NCBI GenBank assembly: GCA_003184365.1
Contig: NKYR01000024.1
Span: forward strand, 1-64,000
Source: Evernia prunastri
Taxonomy: Eukaryota; Ascomycota; Lecanoromycetes; Lecanorales; Parmeliaceae
Length of the DNA stretch: 64,000 nt
Reading direction: 5' to 3'
Every line of letters starts with the position of its first letter. The stretch's first letter is position 1. The notes under the pieces were generated by a model. That model saw nothing but the letters and a program-made list of their open reading frames with translations. It did no database searches and was not told the DNA's origin. This document shows, piece by piece, positions 11,109-20,799 of this stretch. The position numbers and the translations under genes were made by a program.

Positions 11109-11840
11109 ATGCCCGCAAACTCCTACGCCCTCCGCCCCCCCAGCGCAGACCGAATGCACTGGCCAAGCCAAATCGCCGAGAACCTCCGCGCCCAGAAGAA
11201 GCGGCGAGCGGGCAAATCCCCCTTACCGGCGCCGAAGCCCCTGAAAGCGAGCGGGGCCCCGATGGACCTGGGTACTTGGGAGGGGTACGACGCTGGAGAA
11301 GAAGAAGAAGAAGAAGAAGAAGGTCGGGATGCCACGCCCACGGCCGCGAGTTCTGAAGAAAACATGTCCGAGACGACGACGACGAGCGAGGATTCGGACG
11401 AGGATGTTTCCACGAGCGAGGAGGGTGGCAGTGATAGTGCTGAGGAAGGGGCGGGTGAGGATGCAGCGATGGGGAATGATGGCGATGGTCCTGAAGGACG
11501 GTCGAGCGAGGACGCAACAATGGATCACGACAGCGACGAAACGGAGAGCGAAGAAACAGACAGCGACGAAACAGACAGCAGCACTAATTCCACGCGCCAG
11601 CCTCTCAACACCGACACCGCCAACCTAATCCCCATTACCCCCCAAGCAGCCGTCGCCTCCAACCTCCCACAGCCCCCATCTCAGCCCCACCCACCACCAC
11701 CACCACCACCCCAGAAAACCGCACGCCCACACCCTCCCCCTCAGCCCCACCCACCGATCCCACCTTCCCCCCGGCGGCCCCTCCCCCGCAGCCCTACGAG
11801 CGCTGGCCCTCGGACAGGAGCACCCGGAGCGACCCCATGA
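11109..11840 (+). CDS. Hypothetical acidic, proline-rich low-complexity protein
   Basis: ATG in good context (ACCACCATGCC). The frame encodes 243 residues: a basic N-terminus (QIAENLRAQKKRRAGKS), a long Glu run, Ser/Asp/Glu-rich repeats (DSDETESEETDSDETD), then a Pro/His-rich tail. No known domain. After about 11690 a second frame encodes a more protein-like end (PYERWPSDRSTRSDP, stop at 11855-11857), so there may be a frameshift or splice in the ACC repeat. Entirely disordered if translated. Confidence 0.4.
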   Translation: MPANSYALRPPSADRMHWPSQIAENLRAQKKRRAGKSPLPAPKPLKASGAPMDLGTWEGYDAGEEEEEEEEGRDATPTAASSEENMSETTTTSEDSDEDVSTSEEGGSDSAEEGAGEDAAMGNDGDGPEGRSSEDATMDHDSDETESEETDSDETDSSTNSTRQPLNTDTANLIPITPQAAVASNLPQPPSQPHPPPPPPPQKTARPHPPPQPHPPIPPSPRRPLPRSPTSAGPRTGAPGATP

Positions 11841-11857
11841 GGAATGCGGGCGAGTAG

Positions 11858-12831
11858 AGCAGACGCACGGCGGACGAGAGCGCGGACCGCGCGGTCGGAA
11901 GGAGTTGGGTATGTCCACGCCGTCGTCAGGCCGGCTCCCTTCGCATTCTGTCAAGGATTTTCGGGTCGAGGTGAGGCGGGGTCGGAGACGGATCGCACGT
12001 CGAGAGGAGGAAGGGGTCTTGATGGCGGGGGCCGGCCGCTGAGGAGGAAGGGAGTGGGGGGACGGGAGCGGAGCAGCCAAAAGGCACGGTCGAAAGCGCG
12101 GAGCGGGGAGGGACCGGGGCCACGTGTCCGCTGGGCCAGAGAACTGTAGCGAAATATCGACGATTCTGCAAGGAGATTGAGGGCGCGTTGCCCCAAGGTG
12201 GCACTGTTAATGGATTTCCGTATGAAAACGAATAAGACCAACCCCAAAGCCCAAACCAACACCCTTCCCCCTGCTAAGTCACTGCGCAATCCGGCCAATC
12301 CTAACCTTCCCTTCTCCGCTTCTCTAGTGCACTACCTCTGCTACCTTACCCTCGTCTCGCACTACGGGAAAGCACGCTCTATCGGCGGGTATGAGCGCAT
12401 TCCAAGTCGTACACTCCACCGCTGGCAGCAGTACAATCACAGAAACCATCAGCTACGACTCACAATTTGTCTTGGAGCTGGATCACTGACCTGACCCACC
12501 TAGTCTCTACTGTTTCTCTGAGGCCTGCGTGGCCTTTCGCGGAAGGATACTGCGGCTGTCAACTCCTGTTTTTGCTGGGCTAGGGTTTTCAATTCAACGG
12601 CGAAAGCACCGTGCGATCGTGCCTTTTCGTGTTTGCAGAGGGATCTCGATGTCTAGTGGGAAGGCTCCCAGATTGAACGATCGCTGTTAGTCAAGATGGG
12701 GAGTGTGGACACAATATAGGCCAAGCAAAGAATCTGGGAGATCCTGCATTATGGTATCCTGCTCTATGTGTTACTCTATCTTGATCGCTTGCCGCGTGAC
12801 ATCACGTGCTGAGTCTGCCTGAGTCGCCCCT
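11858..12831. other. Intergenic
   Basis: The left half is G-rich low-complexity sequence, the right half ordinary AT/GC-balanced DNA. No gene supported. The right end is the 3' flank of the ADH gene. Confidence 0.5.
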
Positions 12832-14089
12832 TCATTTCCCAAAAACTTTCTCGTAGCCGGTCAGCGTGAATCGGTATCGTATATCGTTGACCTTGACTCT
12901 CTCTACAGCCTCCTTGCAGCCTTTCTCACTGATATCTAGGGTCTCAATCATGGGCTTGATATTCTTCTCGCTGGCTAGCTTCAACATCGCCAACATCTCA
13001 GGTCTGTTACCGATATGGCTTCCTCCCATCTTGGCGCCATTGGGCGCGAAATCCTGCGCCATCATCTGTGGCAATGGCTTATCTGGTAGACCAACGTTGT
13101 GAAATTCGCCGTTGACGTTGAGAGTGGACATGTACTCTTGGATATTGAATTCGTTAGTCATGTCGGCGGTGTTGAGGATGAAGTCGAAGGTGAAGGCCCA
13201 GGGCTTGGCCCAGTCCTTGTCCTTTGTACAAATGAATTCCTTGGCACCAAGCTTCAGGGCGTCATCCTTCTTGTTGGGACTGTGGGAGAGGGCGTAGACC
13301 TCAGCACCGAGAGCGGATGCCCATAGCAGCCCGAAATGACCTAGTCCACCACTAGAGAGTCTGTCAATCGCCAGGGCATGGCAAGCATGACCGATGATGG
13401 GCACTTACATTCCGAGGATGGCAACCTTCTTTCCTGGCCCGACCTTTGCGCGTACCAGAGGGCTCCATACGGTCAGACCCGCACACATCATAGGTCCTGC
13501 ATCTATGGACTTGATGTTGTCAGGAATTGGGAACGTAAAATATTCGTGCGCTCTGATGTGGCTCGAGTATCCACCCTGTGCGATTGTTCCATCCTCGTAA
13601 GGAGCGCCGTAGGTATCTAATGGCGAGTTTGCGAATCAGCAAGCAGATCTGGGACACGAGAACACCGGAGATGCTACATACCAACCATGTGAGGACAGTA
13701 GTTCTCGTTGTCTGCCTTGCAGAGCTTGCACTCCAAGCAGGCACGGATCTGAGCGCCCACACCAACACGGTCTCCAACCTTAACGGTTGTCACCTTATCG
13801 CCGACTTTTATAGCCTTGCCAATGACTTCATGACCGACGCAGATGGGAAGCGGGCAATCACCCCAACCGCCAGTGATGGTATGAACATCCGAGCCGCAGA
13901 CTCCGCAGCATTCAATTTTGATGTCGATATCACGGTCTTCGAACTTCTTAGGTTTGAACTGAGAATATATTCAGCGATGTTTGGGAAGCGAAGGAAAATT
14001 CAATGGGTGCTCACTTCTTCCTTCTCAAAATCACTCCATTTGTTTTGATCCTTGATCATGTAGCCTTCGAACACTTCTGGGTAAGGCAT
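12832..14089 (-). CDS. NADP-dependent zinc alcohol dehydrogenase (ADH6/cinnamyl type)
   Basis: Four exons with clean splice sites: 14089-14015, 13958-13682, 13616-13409, 13351-12832, giving 359 residues, the usual family length. It belongs to the medium-chain dehydrogenase family and reduces aldehydes (or oxidises alcohols) with NADP(H) in the cytosol. Catalytic zinc ligands C46 and H68/E69 lie in GVCGSDVH and VGHE. Structural zinc ligands are C99, C102, C105 and C113. The Rossmann motif is GIGGLGHFG, formed across the last intron. All introns are 56-65 nt. It lies head-to-head with the butanediol-dehydrogenase-like gene across about 930 bp. ADH6 homologues prefer NADPH, but the substrate cannot be told from sequence. 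Confidence 0.92.
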
Positions 14090-14101
14090 CTTGAATGCTG
14101 G

Positions 14102-14152
14102 TTGAGATTGAGACTGAGGTTGAAACTGAGGTTGAGATTGATATATATATAT
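14102..14152 (+). repeat. Imperfect hexamer repeat plus TA run
   Basis: GGTTGA/GACTGA-type units repeated about six times, ending in TATATATATA, directly upstream of the ADH start codon (5' leader or promoter). Possibly a length-variable promoter microsatellite. Confidence 0.6.
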
Positions 14153-15017
14153 AGTTTGTTTGCGGGAGCTGATGGTTCTTGCAAAAGCGAAGAAGTATTA
14201 TGAATGAAAATTTGAAGTGGGAGGGAGTAACGTAGGTATTTGTATGATTACTGAAAAGTTACCTCATGCCGGCCCAGGGAAACGATCATTTTGAAATTGA
14301 ATAATGAGGTCATTGTATGCCCCACTACCGCCCGCTTGTTCCTGACCACGGGCCATATATATTCCGTGGCCTAGACCGCAAGACTCCGACATGGCTCGCA
14401 TGGCTCGGAAATGACTCGGTTTCTCGCGTGTGCCGCACGGATATCTCCATTTAGCCATATGGCCAAAAACGTTGAAGCGCATTATAGCATTTACCTAGAC
14501 GTAGAGTAGAGTGTGGGGAAACCTTATGAATAAAAAGCGTGGTTGCAGGCTTCTTGCAGCTTCCTGCAGGCTTGTTAAGTTGTTGCAGGCTTGCAGGTGT
14601 CAGGGTTGCGGTGGGTTTTTTCAACCCACTGGCGCGCCAGTGAGAAGCTGCCGTCAGATAAAACCACCGGCAGTGATCGTCGGTTCTGCTACTCCTTGTT
14701 CTTCGTGCGTCTTTCGATCATCTCAACCCCGTCTCCTTCGTTCAGCGATTGCATGGTGGGCAAGGTGCTCCGACTGAATCCGTTCAATGAGGGCACCCCG
14801 CTTCTACACTTGGCACGAGGGGCACATGCGATCGCGGTGCTACTCCAAATTAGAGGAAGACCCAGTGCGTGCTGAACTGGCCTGGTTGGAAAGAGAGTTG
14901 TACATAGTAGACAATATCGCAATGGATCCTTGCTCTTTTCGCTCCTGAGGACTCTGTGCTGTGTGAGGCCCGTTTCCATCATTAGTCCTGGGCAATCACT
15001 TTTCCAACCCCGCCAGG
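14153..15017. other. Shared divergent promoter region of two dehydrogenases
   Basis: No gene seen. It separates the two start codons. Contains clustered copies of TTGCAGGCTT near 14540-14600. Confidence 0.5.
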
Positions 15018-16497
15018 ATGATGAAAGCACTTCAATTCCATGGCCAGAGGGACATTCGACTCGACGATGTTCCTATTCCGCAATGCGGGAGGGGCCAAGT
15101 GAAAGTGTGTCGGCACTGTTACGATACCAGGGGTGAATAAGCGGGCTGAGCAAAATCTCTAGGTCAAACCAGCCTATGTCGGCATATGTGGGACGGGTAT
15201 GGCTGATAAAGGCTCACTGCCAAGGTGACACCGGCGCTGACCAAGGTGATCCAGATCTGCACGAGTACCTTGGAGGCGCCAAGATCATGCCCACAACCCC
15301 TCATCCGATTACCAACGAGATGGTACCCCTGACCCTCGGTCATGAGTTCAGCGGGGTAGTGGAGGAGGTTGGCCAGGGCGCGTATGATATCAAGGTCGGA
15401 GCAAAAGTCACGATACAGCCCATCATATACGATGGAACGTGCGGTGCGTGCCGAGATGGGTATATCAATTGCTGTGACAATAACGGGTTTGTGGGTCTTA
15501 GCGGTGAGTCTGTTGATCCTCCTGTATCGAACTCGAAGCTAACCACAGATAGGCTGGGGTGGTGGACTTTCCGAGCACGTGGTCGTCCCTCGAAAAGCCG
15601 TGTATGAGGTACCTGACAACATTTCCATGGAGGTCGCAGGTGGGTGACTTCTAAGGTATGCTTACAGGCTGCTCGCTGACAATAGAGACTAGCTTTGGTG
15701 GAACCATTGGCTGTAGCCTGGCATGCCGTAAATGTAAGCCCATTTAAGAAGGGAGATTCGGTCTTGATCTTGGGGGCCGGCCCCATCGGACTCGCAGTAC
15801 TCCAAGTTTTGAAAGCCAAAGGAGCCGGAAAGATCATCGTGTCCGAAATGTCGCCGCGACGAAAAGATTTCGCAAAAAAGTTCGGGGCTCATTATGTGCT
15901 CGATCCTTCTGAGGACAACGTAGTCGCTACCGTGAACGACATCTGTGACGGGCAAGGTGCCAACTTGGCTTTTGATGCAGCAGGCGTGTGAGCTACAAGT
16001 TTTCCAACCATTGCCGACCTGATTCGTACTGCATTTGGGTTTGCGAGGTTTATCTTGAAACAACTCCCAAGACCTTTTTCACTACTCCAATCTGACTCTA
16101 ATAGACGTTCTGACTCTGAAACATTTAGGCAGGCTGGGCTAGATCAGGCCATCCAGTCTATTCGCGCTAGAGGCACCCTTATTAACATTGCAGTCTGGGA
16201 GAAACCTGCGACCATCATGCCCAATTGGTTGTGTTTCAGAGAGCGGAAGTACATGGGCGTTGCCACGTATCAAGAAGGGGACTTTCAAGACGTCTTGGAT
16301 GCAATCTCCTCCGGTAAATCAATCTTTTCAGCAGCCGTCAAATGCAGCGTCTAATTGAGTCCATGTTAGGGAGGCTTCAACCTGCATCCATGATCACTGG
16401 AAAGATACAGATGGATGAGGTTGAAGAGATAGGGTTCAAGGCACTTGTCAATGACAAAGACAATCATGTCAAAATTCTCGTCGAAGTCAGCCCTTGA
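15018..16497 (+). CDS. (R,R)-butanediol dehydrogenase / sorbitol-dehydrogenase-like
   Basis: Seven exons: 15018-15104, 15163-15196, 15255-15503, 15553-15639, 15693-15987, 16129-16313, 16370-16497. They join in phase to 354 residues. A zinc-dependent medium-chain dehydrogenase, expected to interconvert acetoin and 2,3-butanediol or a related polyol/ketone pair with NAD(H). Catalytic zinc: C38 in GICGTDLHEY and H70/E71 in LGHEFSG. Structural zinc Cys cluster: CGACRDGYINCC (about 105-116). Rossmann motif: GAGPIGLAVL. The C-terminus ends VKILVEVSP. Introns are 49-58 nt except one of 141 nt. Two tandem ATGs (15018, 15021) are possible starts. BDH and sorbitol dehydrogenase cannot be separated by eye. 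Confidence 0.92.
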
Positions 16498-16999
16498 TGT
16501 CGACGGACTGGATCACAGGGATGGAGCTAGAAGGAAGTCATTCGCTACGCCGTAGATCACCGCTGCGAGATGCTTACGTGAAAATTCGCGTTGCTGGATC
16601 GCCTTTCCATTGTCCTACGCGACGCCTGATCGAAGATCTCATAATCCGTGCTACCCATTGGTCGATTCCTGTTTTGGTTGTCTGGCGAACACGGCGTAGA
16701 CTTGCTGTGGCAATCACTTAAGTTTGCCTTCCATACTCAAGATTGCAGGTTTTCAGATAGCGTTGCCGATGCCTTAAACGGCGCTGCTCTTATCAAGCGC
16801 CAGACACACTGTCTTACGAATGATGAAGGGTATTGAGACCTAGAGATTATTAGCATGGGCGAATCATCGAAGAGCCGGTCGAGCTACCATGAATGGACAC
16901 GCTATGTCAATGCGGAGCAGCTGACGGCGGCGGAGTCATAAGGCCCAACATCCAAATGCCTATGATGTCTGGAGCTCACTCTTGGGCTATTTTTGGCCA
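16498..16999. other. Intergenic between convergent genes
   Basis: No gene seen. 3' flanks of the BDH-like gene (plus) and MHF1 (minus). Confidence 0.5.
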
Positions 17000-17497
17000 T
17001 CAACGTTTCTTGCGGGCCGGCTCGTCGATGTTTTGCTTAGCCATGTAGCTCCTGAGCACGGTCTCTAGACCCTCATTTCGGCGGGAAAGCAGCATTACGT
17101 CGTCCGTCGATATATTTGACCGCCCAGCATGTCTTATACATGATATCAGCCTGTTTCATTTTGTATGTAGGTTGGAAAACCGCGTACTTGGCGAAGCTCT
17201 TCAAATCTGTGCTGGTGTTCTCTACCGTTGAGAAAGCATGTCAGCATGTGCACTGTTGTTGCTGTCAGAGGCAGCTGTTGCCTACCGATCTGTGCCCAGA
17301 CCATCTCTGTCAAAGCTCCGATGAACTGTGGCGTAGCATTGATCCCAAGCTTGAGGGTTTCTTCGTCTACTATCTTGCCGATCGAAAACCACAGGGCGGA
17401 CTTGAGACGCTGCATAGAGACGTTAGCAAGCATCGAAAAGACAAAGCAGTATATTGGAGTATACTTCTTCCAACGCTTGCTCCTCGATGTCCGCCAT
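17000..17497 (-). CDS. MHF1: CENP-S / MHF1 histone-fold protein
   Basis: Four small exons: 17497-17465, 17409-17286, 17221-17188, 17132-17000, all in phase, giving 107 residues, the normal size. MHF1 (CENP-S) pairs with MHF2 (CENP-X). The pair binds DNA, supports the FANCM/Mph1 helicase at stalled forks, and joins the CENP-T complex at kinetochores. Diagnostic stretches are RLKSALWFSIGKIVDE (about 12-27), NATPQFIGALTEMVWAQI (about 35-52), DLKSFAKHAGR and STDDVMLLSRRNE, matching the histone-fold helices. A lysine/arginine tail (ARKKR) ends the protein. Introns are 53-64 nt. The gene is easily missed because no single exon exceeds 135 nt. Confidence 0.88.
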
Positions 17498-17876
17498 GAA
17501 CAGTATGCTTATATCTAAGATCCGAAAGAGGGAACGTTGTTGTCGAGTCTGTAACCGCTTGCCAAGATATACGCGTTGCAACTTGTACTTAAGGTAACCG
17601 GAAATCACCCCTTACCTTACTAGGTCTAGAGTGAGCGCCGCCCTATCCCTTCTAGCCGAGGAGTAGCGTAGCCGCCTGGAAAACAAAACCATCACCTCGC
17701 TCCGAAGCTACGAGCGCAATACATTCTCAAAATACGAGCTATTCATCTTGGACATTCAAGCGTCAGCCAGCCATTGCACTTACTATCTAGCCACCGAGCC
17801 CGAAGAAGAGCAGGGAAAACATGGCGATGCAAAAGCCTGGATTGCCTTCCTCGCCATCTCAAAAGCTGCGTCCCAC
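17498..17876. other. Intergenic
   Basis: MHF1 promoter side. No other gene seen. A 13-bp match (AGCTGCGTC-C/T-CAC) occurs just left of the inverted-repeat element and again just right of it. Confidence 0.45.
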
Positions 17877-17880
17877 TCAA

Positions 17881-18673
17881 CTCGGGACAGTCCCCCTCCC
17901 ACAGTCCCCCGTCACTGATTTGCAGCTAAAATCAGCCTCCCGAGCATATAAGCTTTAGGTCCCGCCATTCTTTGGTGCAGCCCCCACCAAACTTTGGCGG
18001 GGTGTCGCGCCTGCGCAGCACAATATTCGGGAGAGACTTGCTTTTGTTCCCACATTGATTGATTTCGAGGTAGTGCCTCAGGGCGACGACGTGGTGCTCG
18101 GGCTACGTCACAAGTAGCTCGAAAGGAGTACAATAGTATCAGATGAAGGGCCCGTATCGCAAATATCCATTGCTAAGCTGTAGCAGTAGCATACACCAAA
18201 ATCGGTAGTGCATGGGAGAGTTCATCCCTTGCTGAAATAGTCAATCAACGGCGCACCATTAGACCGCCGAACTCNCCTTCAGCAATGACTCGGGTCCGGC
18301 GAGGTGTAGCCTCCAAGTCTGAAAAGCAGGCTAGATGGGAGTCCCAGCTCCGTCACGACGAGGAGGATAAGGCGGAGCGAGCGACTGCTAGAGAGGCTGC
18401 GGCAGCGAGAAGGAAGGCGAAGTCTATGAAGCCTAGGGAGGAGGATGTTAGCCAATTGGCTGATCATTTGTTAAGTTCTTCGCTGTAGAGTAGTTAGTGC
18501 TGATAATGATCCACCTTCTCAATATTTAGAGATCATTAAGCGATATTTGGCCTGGTGGGGTACATACTTTAGTATGGTAACCCCACCAAAATTAAGGTAC
18601 CTCGGCAAGAACGGGAGGCTGATTTTAGCTGCAAATCAGTGACGGGGGACTGTGGGAGGGGGACTGTCCCGAG
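17881..18673. mobile_element. Non-autonomous DNA transposon with 62-bp perfect terminal inverted repeats
   Basis: Positions 17881-17942 and 18612-18673 are exact reverse complements over 62 bp (outer end CTCGGGACAGTCC). The element is 793 bp long and flanked by TCAA on both sides (17877-17880, 18674-18677), a plausible 4-bp target-site duplication. Inside is a short ORF (18285-18488) and a single N at 18275, so part of the interior may be missing. No transposase catalytic motif is visible, hence non-autonomous (MITE-like or internally deleted). The superfamily is undetermined. Perfect repeat identity argues for recent activity. Confidence 0.85.
18285..18488 (+). CDS. Short charged ORF inside the inverted-repeat element
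   Basis: 67 residues, very rich in Arg, Glu and Ala (AERATAREAAAARRKAKS), beginning ten bases after the N. Such Lys/Arg/Ala helices occur at the C-termini of some fungal transposases, so this may be a transposase tail left after internal deletion. The resemblance is only compositional. Confidence 0.35.
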   Translation: MTRVRRGVASKSEKQARWESQLRHDEEDKAERATAREAAAARRKAKSMKPREEDVSQLADHLLSSSL

Positions 18674-18677
18674 TCAA

Positions 18678-20049
18678 GTGGAGCTGCGTCTCACCCCAGT
18701 AGGTTGGAACAAGATTTTGCTCCCAGTTCCTTCCCATCAGCTAGCAGTAGATATGGCAGCAGATAGTACGATGCCCGCTCTATCGAAAGCATTCGGACAC
18801 CACAAAGACATTGTGGGCGTACCCGTAAGATTTTGTAGCGCCTTTTCCAGATTTTTGATGGCAGCACGACAGCCATCTTACCCAAATTTGAGGAGCAGAC
18901 CCATGCATTAGGCTTCTCAACCGAGTGCACAGATTGCCGATCAGAGATCGATAGGAATGACTTGCACAGATGCAATAGATGACACTAGTATTGGCTTTGA
19001 CCGTGAATCTGTAGCTCAAGCATAGTAAAATAGACATCTCATTAGCATTCGATATGGATCTGACCCATGGTAGCGACATCAGAAACCCCAAGCTCCGAAA
19101 GCCCTTCACCGCCCTCCCTGCTTGTCTTGAGGCCGTAGATGGTGTTTTCGCAGGGCGGTTTGCAACGTCCATTATTCTTACGAATTTCCTTGAACGTGAT
19201 TGCAGTGACGGAGCCTGTAGACTGATGAAGTAAGCTGTGCAAAGAGACGACCGACTCTAGATTCTCCGTTCGCGTGATTGACCACACAGGGTCTGCTCAT
19301 AATAGAAGTTTTATATTTTAGATATATCAAGTTTTAAGAGGCACCACAATATAGCAAGCAGGACTTAGCTCAAGTTCGAAAGGGTTGGAATGTCCAGAGG
19401 CACAGGGACTAGGAGCTTCCTCTCTCCGAGGGCGTAAGCAATTGCGTCCCAGTCGTGGGTTCGAATCCCGCCTACCTCATCATCTTGATAATTTTTTGCC
19501 ATCTGAGGTCGTCCAGGGCTCAATGCTTTTCCCTAATTTTTTAGTAGAAGTCGATCGTGAGGCTCCTAGGAATCATGGTGGAAGGTCAAGTGGCTCCATG
19601 GAGGGAACTCGTGATAGAGATCCAACGCACCGGTCAGCGACTTCAACTTTTAGGCTAGGGACACGTTCATCCAGGAACCTATGCAGATTATGGGCACGCT
19701 CGACAGTTTACAAAAGTACCTCCGTCAGCAGCGTATAGCTTTTATAACTCCACTTTTTATTATCTGTCTAATAGAAAGTCGATACTCACGTTACGAATTT
19801 CAGCGACGCTGAGTGTCATGATTGTCAAATCTCGAAAGTGATTCTCAATATTCGTCCCTCCTAAGGATTGCATACGCGATCTATGAGCTGACGCCCTATA
19901 TCCACTATGCATTGTCCTGTGTATCCTTGCATAATGTCTGTCAGCACAGCACCTTACCAATCCCATGTCCACTAAGCGCCCTCACGGGATTGGTCGGTTT
20001 CGATACAGCATCATCCTGTCGAAGATAAACGCGGGTTGGGAATCATAGT
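18678..20049. other. Mostly non-coding region with weak coding traces
   Basis: On the minus strand, 19287-19042 reads as an uninterrupted frame with protein-like composition (ESVVSLHSLLHQSTGSVTAI) but has no ATG and no recognised family. Apart from the tRNA-like sequence described separately, nothing else is supported. Confidence 0.35.
19382..19478 (+). tRNA. tRNA-like sequence, possibly a decayed Ser/Leu-type tRNA
   Basis: A good T-arm is present (GTGGG stem, TTCGAAT loop, CCCGC), followed by a 7-nt segment CTACCTC. That segment pairs with GGGTTGG at the 5' end with one mismatch and three G-U or weaker pairs. A 4-bp D-stem (GTCC/GGAC) encloses AGAGGCACAG. A long variable-arm-like hairpin would make it type II. 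A T6 tract at 19490-19496 fits a Pol III terminator. The anticodon stem does not fold cleanly, so the anticodon is not assigned. It may be a pseudogene or tRNA-derived repeat. Confidence 0.35.
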
Positions 20050-20793
20050 CTAGGGTAGACGTCCTTCGTGCAGACATCGTCCGTGCGCGTGGGGTTCGAC
20101 TATGCCATGCATTAGCTGGGTCTTCAATCTAATGTATGCAAACGGCGGCAGACTGACATTCGCTGCATCCCTTTCACGTTTCTCCATGAATCCTTCCCAT
20201 CTCTTAAGCATCTTCCGAAAGCCCTTTACCGGTCTCACATGAACGACAAACTCCCCCACCTTCAGTTGCGCCAAACCCATAAGAATGGCATTCTGCGCCG
20301 GCGTTGCCATGCTCATCGCTTGCTCAAATCCAGTTTTCCGCACGCTCTCGCACGTATATTTGACACGGAGAGCCCACCTACCCTGCCTTGGAGGCGTCGC
20401 AAATGTTTCAATTAGCTGTTTCATTCGGTGTCTTTCCTCCGATACTTGGACGCCAGTGATTCTGTGAAACGATGTGACGGCGTCAAAGTCAAAGTCAAAA
20501 TAGACGTCATGCTCCTTCGGATTTTCCTGCCCTGCGTAGATCAGCGCACAGATTCACATAGTGGAGGCATCCGAGGCAGTCGCACCATTCAGTCTGAAAG
20601 AGGCTTTCAGGCGCAGATACGGACCGTGATCTTCCGTAGAATGTGTCACAAGCTTCAAATCCACATCGCTGACATCGGTTCCCTCGTGACCACCGATGAA
20701 GATACGTGGCTTATCGGTAGGATTGAGGTCAAGCCAGCAGCGCATGGTCTGCCCTCTGTGGCGAAGTCGATCTTCGAATGGTTGCCGTATCAT
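20050..20793 (-). pseudogene. Hypothetical protein gene interrupted by one TGA
   Basis: One reading frame runs from an ATG at 20793 to a TAA at 20050, with a single in-frame TGA at 20554-20556. Both halves look coding: KPRIFIGGHEGTDVSDVDLK and LVTHSTEDHGPYLRLK upstream; FDFDAVTSFHRITGVQVSEE, RWALRVKYTCES and QAMSMATPAQNAILMGLAQL downstream. No intron removing the stop keeps the frame: the GTGAAT...ACGCAG candidate is 26 nt and shifts phase. No family recognised. The first half might have a further upstream exon. Confidence 0.5.
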
Positions 20794-20799
20794 GTTGTG

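Noticed and set aside
11223..12298. Several overlapping long ORFs on the minus strand around the acidic ORF
   Set aside because: They mirror GC-rich low-complexity sequence (poly-Pro, poly-Ser) and lack motifs, consistent with shadow frames.
17881..18673. Tc1/mariner (pogo/Fot1) assignment of the inverted-repeat element
   Set aside because: Flanking bases are TCAA on both sides rather than a TA duplication, and no DDE motif is present, so superfamily left open.
20531..20556. 26-nt intron removing the TGA in the 20-kb hypothetical gene
   Set aside because: GT and AG are present, but removal shifts the frame into an immediate stop.
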